A stretch of DNA of 64,000 bases from Caulobacter sp. (GCA_017745235.1 JAGHZU010000014.1:1-64000), one strand, 5' to 3'. Shown: positions 35,454 to 46,568, counted from the stretch's first letter. A program made the numbers and translations. The notes: generated from the letters alone by a model not told the origin.

Positions 35454-36330
35454 AGCTCGGAGACTCGATGTCCCCTCTTTCGCTCCGGATCAGCGCGTCC
35501 AGCGGCGCTTTTCCGCATGCCTCGGGCACGTTCTTGCCCTCGTCAGCCAGAGCCATACATCTCATCGCCGCGATCCGGGGCGCGAGCAAGTCCAGTGGTT
35601 CTGGGTCAGCATCCTTCCGCGTGACGGCGACGCTCTCTGCGTCGATGAAACTCAGCAACCCTCTTCGCTCGGCCTCGAGATCGATTGGCTTGCCTTCGGG
35701 ATTGAGAACCTTTGGCTCGGGGAAAGGCGTAGCCAGGTAGCCTTTCAGGCGGCCCAGACGCACCGCAGCGGCGTCAAACAAGCCGAGCTCACGCTCAGCG
35801 TTGGCTGCACGCACCTGCAAACCCATCCAGTCGGGATCGGCGGGGCGAGCGGGCGCGACATCGGCCGCCGCTACGAATTCGCGCTGATAGCGGGCCTTAC
35901 GGACCGGATCTCCGTCAGCCTGCCAGGAAGCTTGCAGCAGGATCGAATCTTCGGGGATGTCGGGCATCTTCAGCGCCCTGGCTAACCATAATGCGCGATA
36001 GTAGCTCGTATCGTCAGCCAACGCCTTGTACTCGGATGAGACGAGAATCGGCTCTAGGGCCTTGACCTGCGCCTTGCTGAACTCGGTGAACATCACCAAG
36101 CGATTGCCCGGGCACTCCGGGATGGGCGCGGGAAACTCCCAACTGCCGTAGGGCTTGCCGTCTGGACGTGTCCCCCAGGTGCTATAGGACATGGTGGCGG
36201 TGAAGGTGAACTTCTCCCCGCCAACCGGGCAGGTCATCTTCACCGGATAGGGCGTGCCGGCAAAAGCTCCGCCCGCCGCGCCCAAGGCAAGAGCCAGCGC
36301 GGCCATCGCCATCCATCGCGTCATGGTCAT
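35425..36330 (-). CDS. Periplasmic protein of unknown function
   Basis: 301 residues. Sec signal peptide (MTMTRWMAMAALALAL...AFAG, about 24 residues). A region with VKMTCPVGGEKFTFTATMSY and PECPGNRLVMF (three Cys) recalls the DUF2225-type zinc ribbon; the rest is TPR-like and helical. It overlaps the 3' end of dinB by 29 bases. No function assigned; codon use is less GC-rich at third positions than that of its neighbours, which suggests a newer arrival. Confidence 0.65.
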   Translation of the reverse strand: MTMTRWMAMAALALALGAAGGAFAGTPYPVKMTCPVGGEKFTFTATMSYSTWGTRPDGKPYGSWEFPAPIPECPGNRLVMFTEFSKAQVKALEPILVSSEYKALADDTSYYRALWLARALKMPDIPEDSILLQASWQADGDPVRKARYQREFVAAADVAPARPADPDWMGLQVRAANAERELGLFDAAAVRLGRLKGYLATPFPEPKVLNPEGKPIDLEAERRGLLSFIDAESVAVTRKDADPEPLDLLAPRIAAMRCMALADEGKNVPEACGKAPLDALIRSERGDIESPSSTSPSAPGP

Positions 36331-36379
36331 TCCCCTCGCGCAATAGCCAGAGCATGACCTTTAAAATCACGCGTGTAAA

Positions 36380-36949
36380 CTACCGATCAACCAGCCGCCC
36401 GATCCGCTCGCGCACGAACCGCACGCGGGCCTCCACGTCCGCCAGGGGCAGATCGACCAGGTCGTATCCGGCCTCGACATAGGCCGCGCTGACCGCGGCG
36501 TGGGTGGCGACAGCTTCGGCGAAATCCTGGGTGCGCTCGGGGTCATTGGCGTAGATGGCGGCCCAGGGCGGCGCCACCAGGACGCGATGATCGTAGCGCA
36601 GGCGCTGCGCCGCCCGCAGCAGGTGGGGCGGCGGCTCGCGGCCGATCAGGCGCAGGTAGCCGACCACGTCCACGATCCCGCGATCGAAGACGACGGGCCC
36701 CTCCCCGACCGCCGCCTCGCGGTGGCGGGCCAGGTCGTGGGCCAGCTGGAGCTCGGCGAACAGCATCGGATCGACCTGGGGGCGGCCGGGACCGTCGATG
36801 GCGGCCTGATCCTGGATCACCGCGCGGCCGGCCTCGGGCATGACGCGCACGCCCGTACGGGCCAGCGCCTCGACCAACGTGGTCTTGCCCGCGCCGGGGC
36901 CGCCCGTGATCACGAAGCCGCGGCCCGTGAGATCGGAAACGAGGGTCAT
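36380..36949 (-). CDS. AAA_28-type ATPase/kinase
   Basis: 189 residues. P-loop ITGGPGAGKTTLVEALA (residues 14-30), PEAGRAVI near 37, VVFDRGIVDVVGYL near 86 (a Walker-B-like DRG motif) and a late YDLVDLPLADVEARVRFV. It belongs to small nucleotide or shikimate-kinase-like ATPases of unknown substrate. Located 69 bases after rodA on the same strand, separated by a hairpin. Confidence 0.8.
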   Translation of the reverse strand: MTLVSDLTGRGFVITGGPGAGKTTLVEALARTGVRVMPEAGRAVIQDQAAIDGPGRPQVDPMLFAELQLAHDLARHREAAVGEGPVVFDRGIVDVVGYLRLIGREPPPHLLRAAQRLRYDHRVLVAPPWAAIYANDPERTQDFAEAVATHAAVSAAYVEAGYDLVDLPLADVEARVRFVRERIGRLVDR

Positions 36950-36992
36950 GAGAAACGTCCGGGTGGGGCGGACGAAGGGCTCGGACGCGCGA

Positions 36993-37008
36993 ACGGCCCG
37001 AAGGCCGT
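36993..37008 (-). terminator. Hairpin after rodA
   Basis: ACGGCC, CGAA loop, GGCCGT, with GGAC/GTCC able to extend the stem. It probably ends the mreB-rodA transcript; no T tract. Confidence 0.5.
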
Positions 37009-37018
37009 CCGATGCGCC

Positions 37019-38176
37019 CTACATCAGCGAGCCCTTGCCGCTGGTGACTTCGGTGTAGCGGTGCACGCGCACGGCCTGGACCAGGCCGAAGCCGACCATG
37101 ACCGTCAGCATCACGGTGCCGCCGTAGCTGAGCATGGGCATGGGCACGCCCACGACGGGGGCCATGCCCATCACCATCGCGCCGTTGATCAGCACGTAGA
37201 GGGCGAAGGTCGCCGTCACGCCCGCCGCGGCCAGGCGGCCGAAGTGGCTGTGGCTGATCGAGGCGATGCGCAGCGCCATGAAGATGGCCACCCCGTAGAG
37301 GAACAGGACGCTGACGCAGCCGACGAAGCCGAACTCCTCGGCCAGGGTGGCGAAGATGAAGTCGGTCTGCTTTTCAGGCAGGAAGTTCAGCTGGCTCTGC
37401 GAGCCCAGGCCGAAACCCTTGCCCAGCAGGCCGCCCGAGCCCAGGGCGATCTTGGACTGCATGATGTGGTACCCGTTGCCGGACGGGTCCTTTTCCGGGT
37501 CCATGAAAGTCAGGATCCGGTTGCGCTGGTAGTCGTGCAGCACGAAGAAGATGAAGGGCGGCAAGGCGGCCAGGCCCGCCACGATCCCGGCGATGATCAG
37601 CCGCAACGACAGGCCGGCCAGCACCATCACCGCCAGGCCCGGGAGAGCGATCAGCACGGCGGTGCCCAGGTCGGGCTGGTGGGCCACCAGCAGGGTCGGA
37701 ACGCCGATCAGGCCCGCCGGGATCAGCAGCTTCCACGACAGGCGCGCACTGTCGGCCGAAAGGCCGTGGTAGTAGCGCGCCAGGGCCAGTACGACCCCGA
37801 TCTTCATGATCTCGGACGGCTGGAAGCGCACCGGCCCGAGCTGCAGCCAACGCTGGGCGCCCAGCGACACGTCGCCGACCAACTCCACCGCCACCAGCAG
37901 CAGCAGGGCGATCCCGTAGATGGGATAGGCCATGGTGAACCAGACGCGCAGATCGACCATCGCCAGGATGATCATCATCACGAAATAGATGCCGAAGCGC
38001 AGCAGGTGCTTGTCGGCCCACGGTTCCCACGAGGCCCCGGCGATCGAGAACAGCATCAGCGCGCCGGCTCCGGCGATGAGGGCCAGGACCAGGCACAGGG
38101 TCCAGTCGATCTCCATGAACTTGATGATCGGCCGGTCGCGTTCGCCGGGCCGGGAAAGGCCGCCGCTGAGGGTCAT
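37019..38176 (-). CDS. rodA: Rod-shape SEDS glycosyltransferase RodA
   Basis: 385 residues, ten predicted TM helices. SEDS signatures: GAQRWLQLGPVRFQPSEIMKIG (with the catalytic-region Arg and Gln-Pro-Ser-Glu), VAHQPDLGTAVLI (the essential Asp) and the late PMLSYGGTVML. It polymerises lateral-wall peptidoglycan with PBP2. Overlaps mrdA by four bases. Confidence 0.96.
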   Translation of the reverse strand: MTLSGGLSRPGERDRPIIKFMEIDWTLCLVLALIAGAGALMLFSIAGASWEPWADKHLLRFGIYFVMMIILAMVDLRVWFTMAYPIYGIALLLLVAVELVGDVSLGAQRWLQLGPVRFQPSEIMKIGVVLALARYYHGLSADSARLSWKLLIPAGLIGVPTLLVAHQPDLGTAVLIALPGLAVMVLAGLSLRLIIAGIVAGLAALPPFIFFVLHDYQRNRILTFMDPEKDPSGNGYHIMQSKIALGSGGLLGKGFGLGSQSQLNFLPEKQTDFIFATLAEEFGFVGCVSVLFLYGVAIFMALRIASISHSHFGRLAAAGVTATFALYVLINGAMVMGMAPVVGVPMPMLSYGGTVMLTVMVGFGLVQAVRVHRYTEVTSGKGSLM

Positions 38177-40212
38177 CGCGGAACTCCTGGCGTGGGCGCG
38201 GGCACGAGCGGCGCGGCCTGCTCGGTGGGAGCGGCCGGCGGAACATCGATCACGGGATCCTCGGGCGCGGCGCCCTCCACGGCTCCATCGACCTCGACGG
38301 GCTCTTCGGGCAGGGGCGCGGGATGCTCGATGCGGGCGCGGATCTCCGGATCCTTCAGCAGGGCCACGCGCATCACCTCACGGGCGCGGGGGGCGCCGGC
38401 GGTGGCGCCGCCCAGGCCGCCGTGCTCGACGATGACGGCCACGGCGTAGCGCGGGTCGTCATAGGGGGCGAAAGCCACGAACAGGTTGTGGTCCTTGAGC
38501 TTCCACGCGACGCTGTCGCTCTTGCGGCTGGCGACCTTGTCGTAGCTGCGCACCTGGGCCGTGCCGGTCTTGCCGGCCATCTGCACGTCGCCCAGGCCCA
38601 GCTGGCTCTGGCGGTAGGCGGTGCCGCGCACGTCGTTGGCCACGGCCGCCATGCCGCCACGCACGTAGTTCAGGTGCTCGGCCGTGAACGGCAGGTCGGG
38701 CACGGCCGCGCCGCTGGGCTCTTCCTTGCCGCCCACCGACTTGATCAGACGCGGGTTGAGAGCCTTCTTGCCGTTGGCCAGGCGCGCGGTCATCACCGCC
38801 AGCTGCAGGGCGTTGACGCTAAGCGCGCCCTGCCCGATCCCATAGCTGGGCGTCTCGCCCGGAAACCAGATCTGGTTGGCCGGATTCTTCTTGTTGGCCC
38901 GCTTCTTCCACTCGCGGTCGGGCACCAGACCCTTGCGCTGGCCTGGGATGCCGATGTCGAAGGTCTCGCCGAAGCCCATGGCCCGGGCGGCCGAGGCGAT
39001 GGCGTCGGGACCGATCTTCAGGGCGGTCTGATAGAAGTAGATGTCGCACGAGTTCTTGATGGCCTCGTGCAGGTTCTGCGAGCCGTGGCCGTTCTTCTGC
39101 CAGCAGCGCCAGGTCCGCCCGCCGTAATACCAGCTGCCCCCGCAGGCCACGCGCACTTCCGGGTCGATTCCGGCGGTCAGGGCGGCCAGGCCCACGGTGG
39201 GCTTGAAGGTCGAACCGGGCGGGAAGTTGCCGCTCAGCGCCTTGTCCAGCAACGGCTTGCGCTCGTACTCGGCAAGGGCCTTGTATTCGGGCCCCGACAG
39301 CCCCTTCACGAAGCGGTTGGCGTCGAAGCTGGGAGCCGAGACCATGGCCAGCAGGTCGCCGTTGCGCACGTCCATCACGACGATGGCGCCGCTCTCCTCG
39401 CCCATCACCTCGAGCGCGCGGTTCTGGATGTCGGCGTCCAGGGTTAGGCGCACTTCCTTGCCGGGCGTGGCCGGAATGTCGCCTTCCGGGTCCAGGCGCA
39501 CGACGCGACCCTGGGCGTCGACCTCCGCCTTGGTGGCGCCGGGCCGACCGCGCAGCTCGCGATCCAGAGCCTTCTCGACGCCCTGCTTGCCGATCCGGAA
39601 GCCTGGATGGTGCAGCAGTTCCTGGTCGGGATCGTCCTTGGCCTTCTCCAGGTCGCGGTCGGAGACCTTGGAGACGTAGCCGATCACGTGGGCGAAGGCC
39701 CCGCCGAACGGATAGACCCGCACCTCGCCCATGTCGGCGGTCACGCCCGGCAGCTCAGGGGCGCGGATGTTGACGCGGGAGAACTCCTCCCAGGTCATGT
39801 CCTCCATCACCGCGACGGGGGCCTTCTTGGGCGCGCGGGCGATGTCCTTGAGCAGGCGCGAGCGTCGCGCGGGATCGATGGGCACAAGCTTGGACAAGTC
39901 GTCCAGCGTGGCCTCCGGATCCATGTCGGCGTCTTTCGTGACCATCAGCCTGAAGTTGGGCCGATTGGACGCCAGGGCCACGCCGTTGCGGTCGAGGATC
40001 AGGCCGCGCGGCGGCGGCACCAGGCGGTAGTTGAACTGGTTGCCGGCCGAAAGCTTCTGGTACCGCGCGGCCTCGATCAGCTGCAGCTGGGCCAGGCGTC
40101 CGCCCAGGGCCAGCAAACCCGCACCCGCCAGACCGCCCATCAGGAAAGCCCTCCGATGGAAGACCCCCTGACGCTCGTTGACCTCGAAGAAGAAGATTGA
40201 CGGTTCGCTCAT
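38173..40212 (-). CDS. mrdA: Penicillin-binding protein 2 (elongation transpeptidase)
   Basis: 679 residues. One TM near 24-42. N-terminal pedestal with PPPRGLILDRNGVALASN; transpeptidase motifs STFKP (active Ser near 330), SCD (SxN variant, near 382) and KTGTAQ (near 556). The C-terminal 60 residues are a Pro/Glu/Ala-rich tail. It pairs with RodA in the elongasome. Overlaps rodA by 4 bases and starts 4 bases after mreD. Confidence 0.96.
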   Translation of the reverse strand: MSEPSIFFFEVNERQGVFHRRAFLMGGLAGAGLLALGGRLAQLQLIEAARYQKLSAGNQFNYRLVPPPRGLILDRNGVALASNRPNFRLMVTKDADMDPEATLDDLSKLVPIDPARRSRLLKDIARAPKKAPVAVMEDMTWEEFSRVNIRAPELPGVTADMGEVRVYPFGGAFAHVIGYVSKVSDRDLEKAKDDPDQELLHHPGFRIGKQGVEKALDRELRGRPGATKAEVDAQGRVVRLDPEGDIPATPGKEVRLTLDADIQNRALEVMGEESGAIVVMDVRNGDLLAMVSAPSFDANRFVKGLSGPEYKALAEYERKPLLDKALSGNFPPGSTFKPTVGLAALTAGIDPEVRVACGGSWYYGGRTWRCWQKNGHGSQNLHEAIKNSCDIYFYQTALKIGPDAIASAARAMGFGETFDIGIPGQRKGLVPDREWKKRANKKNPANQIWFPGETPSYGIGQGALSVNALQLAVMTARLANGKKALNPRLIKSVGGKEEPSGAAVPDLPFTAEHLNYVRGGMAAVANDVRGTAYRQSQLGLGDVQMAGKTGTAQVRSYDKVASRKSDSVAWKLKDHNLFVAFAPYDDPRYAVAVIVEHGGLGGATAGAPRAREVMRVALLKDPEIRARIEHPAPLPEEPVEVDGAVEGAAPEDPVIDVPPAAPTEQAAPLVPAPTPGVPR

Positions 40213-40216
40213 CGCC

Positions 40217-40732
40217 TCACCGGAACCGCACGTCGGCGTCCTCGAACCGGTCGATCAGCCGGTGGGCGAAGGGAAACAGCAGGGCCGTCACCAGGAACTG
40301 CCAGAACACCGCCAGCAGGCTGGGCATGGCCAGGCTGTCGAGCATCGTGAAAAGGAAGGCGCCGGTCATGGCCACGGCGGTGACGCCGGCGAACCAGGCC
40401 CACATCATCGGGCGGCTCTGGCCGGTCATCATGTTGCGGCCGACCAGGGCGGTGGCGTAGGCGACCAGCAGGGACAGCGCCCACAGGCCGCTGGGGCCGC
40501 CCCAGAACAGGTCCAGGAACAGGCCCAGCACCAGCAGGCAGAACGGCGCCAGGATCGACGGACGGATCAGGGCCCAGGCGAAGGCCGGGACCATGGCGAA
40601 CACCGGCTCGGGCAACTGAAGGCCGTAGATGCGGATCGGAGCGGCGAACAGGATCGTCGCCAGAACCACCAGCAGCATCGGCACGCCAAGCCAGCGGCCG
40701 GGATGGAGAGGCCGCGCGCCGCCCATAGTCAT
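40217..40732 (-). CDS. mreD: Rod-shape membrane protein MreD
   Basis: 171 residues, about five TM helices, with the typical FVPAFAW-like VFAMVPAFAWALIRPSILAP and LGLFLDLFWGGPSGLWALS. It is an elongasome scaffold of the inner membrane. Overlaps mreC by four bases. Confidence 0.9.
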   Translation of the reverse strand: MTMGGARPLHPGRWLGVPMLLVVLATILFAAPIRIYGLQLPEPVFAMVPAFAWALIRPSILAPFCLLVLGLFLDLFWGGPSGLWALSLLVAYATALVGRNMMTGQSRPMMWAWFAGVTAVAMTGAFLFTMLDSLAMPSLLAVFWQFLVTALLFPFAHRLIDRFEDADVRFR

Positions 40733-41862
40733 ATGGCTCCGCCGGGCGGCGTCGCGCCCGTGGCGGCCGGCGGCGTGGCCGCGCGCGGTTTGGGCGGCGT
40801 GGTCGCCGCCGGCTTGGGGGCGGTCGTGGCCGTGCTCGTCGCAGCCGGGGTCGTCGCGGGCTTCGCCGGCGAGGTCGTCGCGCCAGTGGTCGCCGGAGCG
40901 GCCGGCTTGGGAGCGGCGGAGGCTGCGGCCGTCGCGGCCGGCCCCAGGATCGACAGATCCGGGTCTTCGGTGGTGACCGGCGGCAGGCTGCGGGTCAGCA
41001 GCGCCTTCTGGTCGGCCAGTTGGGCGAAGTCCTTGAAGAGCAGGATGCGCACATAGTCGATGGCGGTGTCGTCGGCGAACAGCACCACCCGCCAGCGGCC
41101 GTCCAGGCCCTTGACCGCCGCGCCCACCGGCAGGCCCCGCGGCACCACGCCGCCGTCGCCCGAGGTGACGACGCGGTCGCCTTCCTTGATCGGGTCCACG
41201 CCGCGCAGATATTCGAGCTTGGGGTTGGGACCGCCATCGCCGGTCAGGATGGCGCGGGCGTTGGTGCGGTCGATCATCACCGGCGTTCGCGAGGCGATGT
41301 CGGTCAGCAGCAGAACACGGCTGGCGCCATGCGAGACGCCGACCACGCGGCCGACCAGGCCGCGCTCGTTCATCACCGGATTGCCGACGACGACGCCCTT
41401 TTCGGAGCCGCTGTCGGCCAGGCGGGTGTTGGCGAAGGGCCCACGGCTGTCGGCGACCACCCGGGCGGCCACCATCGGGATCGGCGGATCGGTGCGCAGG
41501 CCCAGCAGCGAGCGATAACGCTCGTTCTGGTCGACCAGGGCCAGATACTGGTCGCGATAGGCCCGCATCTCCTTGAGCTCGGCGTTCAGCCGGCGGTTCT
41601 CCGAAGCCACGAAGAAGTAGCTGCGGACGGCGTCCACGCCCAGGCCGGTCCAGCGGCCGGGCGCGGCGATCACGCCGCTGACCGGCTTGGAGACCGTGTC
41701 CACCGTCTGGCGGGTGACGCCGTAGGCCTGCTGCTGCAGGGTCTCGCGACGATCGGCCAGAAGAAACGCCACCGCGATCACGACCGCGACGATGAGCGCC
41801 ACGGCCGCGGTCCAGGTAAGCGGCACTTTCAGGTCGCCAAGCGGACCTTCGCGAAAGGGCAC
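40729..41862 (-). CDS. mreC: Rod-shape protein MreC
   Basis: 377 residues. TM near 16-36, coiled coil about 75-110 (ENRRLNAELKEMRAYRDQYL), then the beta-sandwich periplasmic domain with VVADSRGPFANTRLADSG, VMNERGLVGRVVGV and GDRVVTSGDGGVVPRGLPVG. The last 75 or so residues are a Pro/Ala/Thr-rich tail. It links MreB to PBP2/RodA. Confidence 0.94.
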   Translation of the reverse strand: MPFREGPLGDLKVPLTWTAAVALIVAVVIAVAFLLADRRETLQQQAYGVTRQTVDTVSKPVSGVIAAPGRWTGLGVDAVRSYFFVASENRRLNAELKEMRAYRDQYLALVDQNERYRSLLGLRTDPPIPMVAARVVADSRGPFANTRLADSGSEKGVVVGNPVMNERGLVGRVVGVSHGASRVLLLTDIASRTPVMIDRTNARAILTGDGGPNPKLEYLRGVDPIKEGDRVVTSGDGGVVPRGLPVGAAVKGLDGRWRVVLFADDTAIDYVRILLFKDFAQLADQKALLTRSLPPVTTEDPDLSILGPAATAAASAAPKPAAPATTGATTSPAKPATTPAATSTATTAPKPAATTPPKPRAATPPAATGATPPGGAI

Positions 41863-41910
41863 GAACTCGTTCTCCCGGCGCCCCGGAGCGCCCGACTCAG
41901 AGGTGGGTGA

Positions 41911-43306
<1,396 letters not shown>

Positions 43307-44191
43307 CTAGCCGAGCGCAGCCATGGCCACGCCGGCCGCTGCGACCAGGCCGAAGAGCAGCTGCACGGGGGTCAACCGCTCCGCGAACAGACGGCGTCCG
43401 GCGAACGCCGCGATGGGAGCCTCGACCACCCCGACCGCCCTCACCTGCCCGGCCGGCGCCAGGGCCAGGGCGATGAACCAGCCGGTCGACGCCGCCGCGC
43501 CCCAGAACCCCGCCCCCAAAGACGGCTTCCAGGCCTTGGCCACGGCGACCAGGGCCGACCGGTCGGTGACCGCCAGATAGGCGCTCAGTCCCAAGGTCTG
43601 GACGGCCTGGACAATGATCAGGGTCACCACGGCGGCGAAGATCGGATGGTTCGGCTCCAGCGCATGGCCGGCCTGGCGAAAGGCGTTCAGCGAGATCCCG
43701 AAGGCCAGGCCCGACAACAGGCCAAACAGCCCGCCGCTGACCGGCTGGTCGCCCGAAGCTCCCGTGCGCGGCCAGGTGACCACCAGCAGAGCCACGCTGG
43801 TCAGGGCCACGCCCGTCCAGCCGAGAGCCGTCAACCGCTCGCCATAGACAAGCCAGCCCAGCAGGGCCGCCAGGGGGATGGAGCTCTGCTGCACGGCGGT
43901 GGCCACGGCGAAGCCGGCGCGCCGCATGGCCACCAGCAGCGCCGCCGTCGCGGCGATCTGGCTGGCCCCGCCCATCAGGGCCGGGATCCAGAACGCCGCG
44001 CCTGCATGGGGCTGCTCGCCTTGGGTCAGGGCGAAGGCCACAGTCACGAAGACGGCGGTGAACGGAAGGCCGAACAGGAACCGTACGAGGGTCGCGCCCC
44101 AAGGCCCTGTGCCGCCCATGACCGAGCGCTGGGCCGCGTTACGGGCCACCTGGGCGAAGGACGCGAAAATGGTGATGGGGATCCAGATCAT
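43307..44191 (-). CDS. EamA/DMT-family transporter
   Basis: 294 residues, ten predicted TM helices in two EamA repeats. The first repeat ends in AALLGWLVYGERLTALGWTG and the second in APIAAFAGRRLFAERLTPVQ, each with the typical G/P-x-E-R near the fourth helix. Probably an inner-membrane metabolite exporter; substrate unknown. Confidence 0.85.
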   Translation of the reverse strand: MIWIPITIFASFAQVARNAAQRSVMGGTGPWGATLVRFLFGLPFTAVFVTVAFALTQGEQPHAGAAFWIPALMGGASQIAATAALLVAMRRAGFAVATAVQQSSIPLAALLGWLVYGERLTALGWTGVALTSVALLVVTWPRTGASGDQPVSGGLFGLLSGLAFGISLNAFRQAGHALEPNHPIFAAVVTLIIVQAVQTLGLSAYLAVTDRSALVAVAKAWKPSLGAGFWGAAASTGWFIALALAPAGQVRAVGVVEAPIAAFAGRRLFAERLTPVQLLFGLVAAAGVAMAALG

Positions 44192-44319
44192 GGCTGTCCC
44201 TTTATGCCGCCCTTATGCGGACGGCGTGTTTCCGAATGGAGGTCTTAGGCCTGCCGGGCGCAAACCCTGCCCGTCGGCTCGTCCGGTGACGGGCTCGACC
44301 AGTCGCAGAGGTTTCGACC

Positions 44320-44793
44320 ATGTCGTCCCATCCGTTCCGTCAAGCCGCGCAGTTCCTGCTGGGCGTTCCGACCGACGGGATCAACCAGACCCTTGGGCGC
44401 ATGCTCGCCCTGGCCCAGGCCACGCCGCTGTGTTTCGTGGCGGTGACCGGACCCGACGCGGGCGAGGCGATGAGCGTGCTGTGGCGACGCGGCTACGATC
44501 GCGTGGAGGCCGCCCGCCGGGCCACCTGCCGCGCAGCCGACGAGCAGAGCGACGTGCTGCTGATCGTGGGCTGCTCGACGGTTCCCGACGCACGAGCGGC
44601 CGTCGCCTCGACCATGGCCATGCTGCGTCCCGGCGGGGTGGTGGTGATCGACGCGGGGGCGATCATCGACCTGGAACTGCGCGAACGCCTGGCGAGCGAC
44701 TTGCGGGCCCTGGGCCTGGACGTGCAGCCGCAAGCCCACCTGTCGGCGGAACTGCTGGCCACCCGGCCGTTCAGCGCGCGGGCGGCGGCCTGA
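44320..44793 (+). CDS. Unknown protein, partly methyltransferase-like
   Basis: 157 residues. The middle and end (DVLLIVGCSTVPDARAAVA, MLRPGGVVVIDAGAI) look like the later strands of a Rossmann methyltransferase. The N-terminal SAM-binding Gly-rich loop is not evident, so it is either degenerate or another fold. No signal peptide. Convergent with leuA. Function unknown. Confidence 0.6.
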   Translation: MSSHPFRQAAQFLLGVPTDGINQTLGRMLALAQATPLCFVAVTGPDAGEAMSVLWRRGYDRVEAARRATCRAADEQSDVLLIVGCSTVPDARAAVASTMAMLRPGGVVVIDAGAIIDLELRERLASDLRALGLDVQPQAHLSAELLATRPFSARAAA

Positions 44794-44805
44794 AGCTGCG
44801 ACCGT

Positions 44806-44838
44806 CGTCCCGGATGAGCCAAGCGCGCACCCGGGACG
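44806..44838. repeat. Inverted repeat between convergent genes
   Basis: CGTCCCGG and CCGGGACG around 17 bases, between the unknown gene and leuA. Related to the repeat ends at 17717-17833. It may be a bidirectional terminator. Confidence 0.6.
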
Positions 44839-44850
44839 GCAGTGTCGTTG

Positions 44851-46425
44851 CTAGAACCCGCTGGCGATCGCCGCTTCCGGCCGGCTCTTTTCCTTGCGCG
44901 CCATGAGGTTGTTCAGGGCGTTCACATAGGCCTTGGCCGAGGCGGTCAGGGTGTCGGTGTCCGCGGCCGCGCCAGTGGCGATGCGGCCGTCCTCTTCCAG
45001 GCGCACCGAGACCTGGGCCTGGGCGTCGGTGCCTTCGGTGACCGCATGCACCTGGAACAGGCGCAGGGCGGCGCTGTGCGGCACGATCTTGTGGATGGCG
45101 TTGAAGACGGCGTCGACGGGACCATCGCCCGTCGCCTCGGCCGTACTCGACACGCCGTCGACGTCCAGGGTCAGCTCGGCCGATTGGCCGTCCGTGCCGG
45201 CCACCACGCGCAGGCGGGCCACCCGGATCTTCTCGGAGCCACGCGCCAGGGCGTCGTCGACCAGGGCGATGATGTCGTCGTCGTAGACGTGCTTCTTACG
45301 GTCGGCCAGGTCCTTGAAGCGACCGAAGGCCTCCTTCAGGGCGTTCTGGCCCAGCTCGTAGCCCAGGTCCTTCAGCTTGGCGCGGAACGCATGGCTGCCC
45401 GAGTGCTTGCCCATGACCAGGCTGGACGGCGCCTGGCCGACCGACTCCGGGGTCATGATCTCGTAGGTCTCGCGGTTCTTCAGCATCCCGTCCTGGTGGA
45501 TGCCGCTCTCGTGCGCGAAGGCGTTCTTGCCGACGATGGCCTTGTTGTACTGCACCGGGAAGCCGGTGATGGCCGAGACGTAGCGGCTGGCGCGGGTGAT
45601 GTGGGTGGTGTCGATGCCCGTCTGGAACGGCAGGCGATCGCCCCGCACCTTCAGGGCCATGACGATCTCTTCCAGGGCGGCGTTGCCGGCGCGCTCGCCC
45701 AGGCCGTTGACGGCGCATTCCACTTGGCGAGCCCCGCCCTGGACGCCCGCCAGGCTGTTGGCCACGGCCAGCCCCAGGTCGTTGTGGCAGTGGGTCGAGA
45801 AGATCACCTTGTCGGCGCCCTCGACGTTGTTGACCATCCAGTTGAACAGGTCGGCGTATTCCGACGGGTAGGTGTAGCCCACCGTGTCAGGCAGGTTGAT
45901 CGTGGTGGCGCCGGCCTTGATGGCGGTCTCGACGGCGCGGCGCAGGAACTGACGGTCGCTGCGGGTGGCGTCTTCGGCCGACCATTCGACGTCGTCGCGC
46001 AGGTTGCGGGCGTGACCGACCGAGCGGGCGATCACGTCGATGACGGCGTCCGGCTCCATCTGCAGCTTGTGCTTCATATGCAGGTCGGACGTGGCGATCA
46101 CCACGTGGATGCGGCCGCGCTGAGTGGGCTTCAGGGCCTCGGCGCAACGATCGATGTCGACCTGGTGGGCGCGGCACAGGCCGGCGATGGTCGAGTTCTT
46201 GACGATCTTGGCCACTTCACGGACGGCCTCGAAGTCGCCGTTCGAGGCGATCGGGAAGCCGGCCTCGATGACGTCGACCCCCATCTCCTCGAGGATCTTG
46301 GCCAGCTCCAGCTTCTCGTCCAGCGACATCGAAGCGCCGGGCGACTGCTCGCCGTCGCGCATGGTGGTGTCGAAAATGACGACGTTGTCGCGCTTGTCGA
46401 AAGCGCCGGGCGTTACGGAGTTCAT
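44851..46425 (-). CDS. leuA: 2-isopropylmalate synthase
   Basis: 524 residues, full length. DRE-TIM catalytic domain: FDTTMRDGEQSPGASM (metal-binding Asp and the DGEQ), GFPIASNGDFEAV, TINLPDTVGYTYPSEYADL, HCHNDLGLAVANSLAGVQGG (metal-binding His pair) and AFAHESGIHQDGM. The C-terminal LeuA dimer domain is the leucine-feedback site. First step of leucine synthesis, in the cytoplasm. A short Leu-rich frame upstream may be an attenuator leader. Confidence 0.96.
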   Translation of the reverse strand: MNSVTPGAFDKRDNVVIFDTTMRDGEQSPGASMSLDEKLELAKILEEMGVDVIEAGFPIASNGDFEAVREVAKIVKNSTIAGLCRAHQVDIDRCAEALKPTQRGRIHVVIATSDLHMKHKLQMEPDAVIDVIARSVGHARNLRDDVEWSAEDATRSDRQFLRRAVETAIKAGATTINLPDTVGYTYPSEYADLFNWMVNNVEGADKVIFSTHCHNDLGLAVANSLAGVQGGARQVECAVNGLGERAGNAALEEIVMALKVRGDRLPFQTGIDTTHITRASRYVSAITGFPVQYNKAIVGKNAFAHESGIHQDGMLKNRETYEIMTPESVGQAPSSLVMGKHSGSHAFRAKLKDLGYELGQNALKEAFGRFKDLADRKKHVYDDDIIALVDDALARGSEKIRVARLRVVAGTDGQSAELTLDVDGVSSTAEATGDGPVDAVFNAIHKIVPHSAALRLFQVHAVTEGTDAQAQVSVRLEEDGRIATGAAADTDTLTASAKAYVNALNNLMARKEKSRPEAAIASGF

Positions 46426-46511
46426 GGATCTACTCGTCGGAATTTGTCTGCGTGCGGGCGGCTTTGGGTTCAGTCATCCCCTGCGCGCCCGGCCACGACG
46501 ATGCGCGGCCC

Positions 46512-46568
46512 CTAGAGCGCCCAGGGGTTGGTAAGCCGAAGCGAAAGCAGTTGGCGCGCGACGTTCAT
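46512..46568 (-). CDS. Possible leuA leader peptide
   Basis: An 18-codon frame, MNVARQLLSLRLTNPWAL, with five leucines, ends 86 bases upstream of leuA. Downstream, CCCCT/AGGGG and a larger CGGGCG...CGCCCG pairing are possible, but no U-run terminator is evident. The ribosome site is weak (GAAG). Leader-peptide attenuation of leuA is known in proteobacteria; here it is only suggested. The rest of the 46426-46834 gap shows nothing further. Confidence 0.4.
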   Translation of the reverse strand: MNVARQLLSLRLTNPWAL

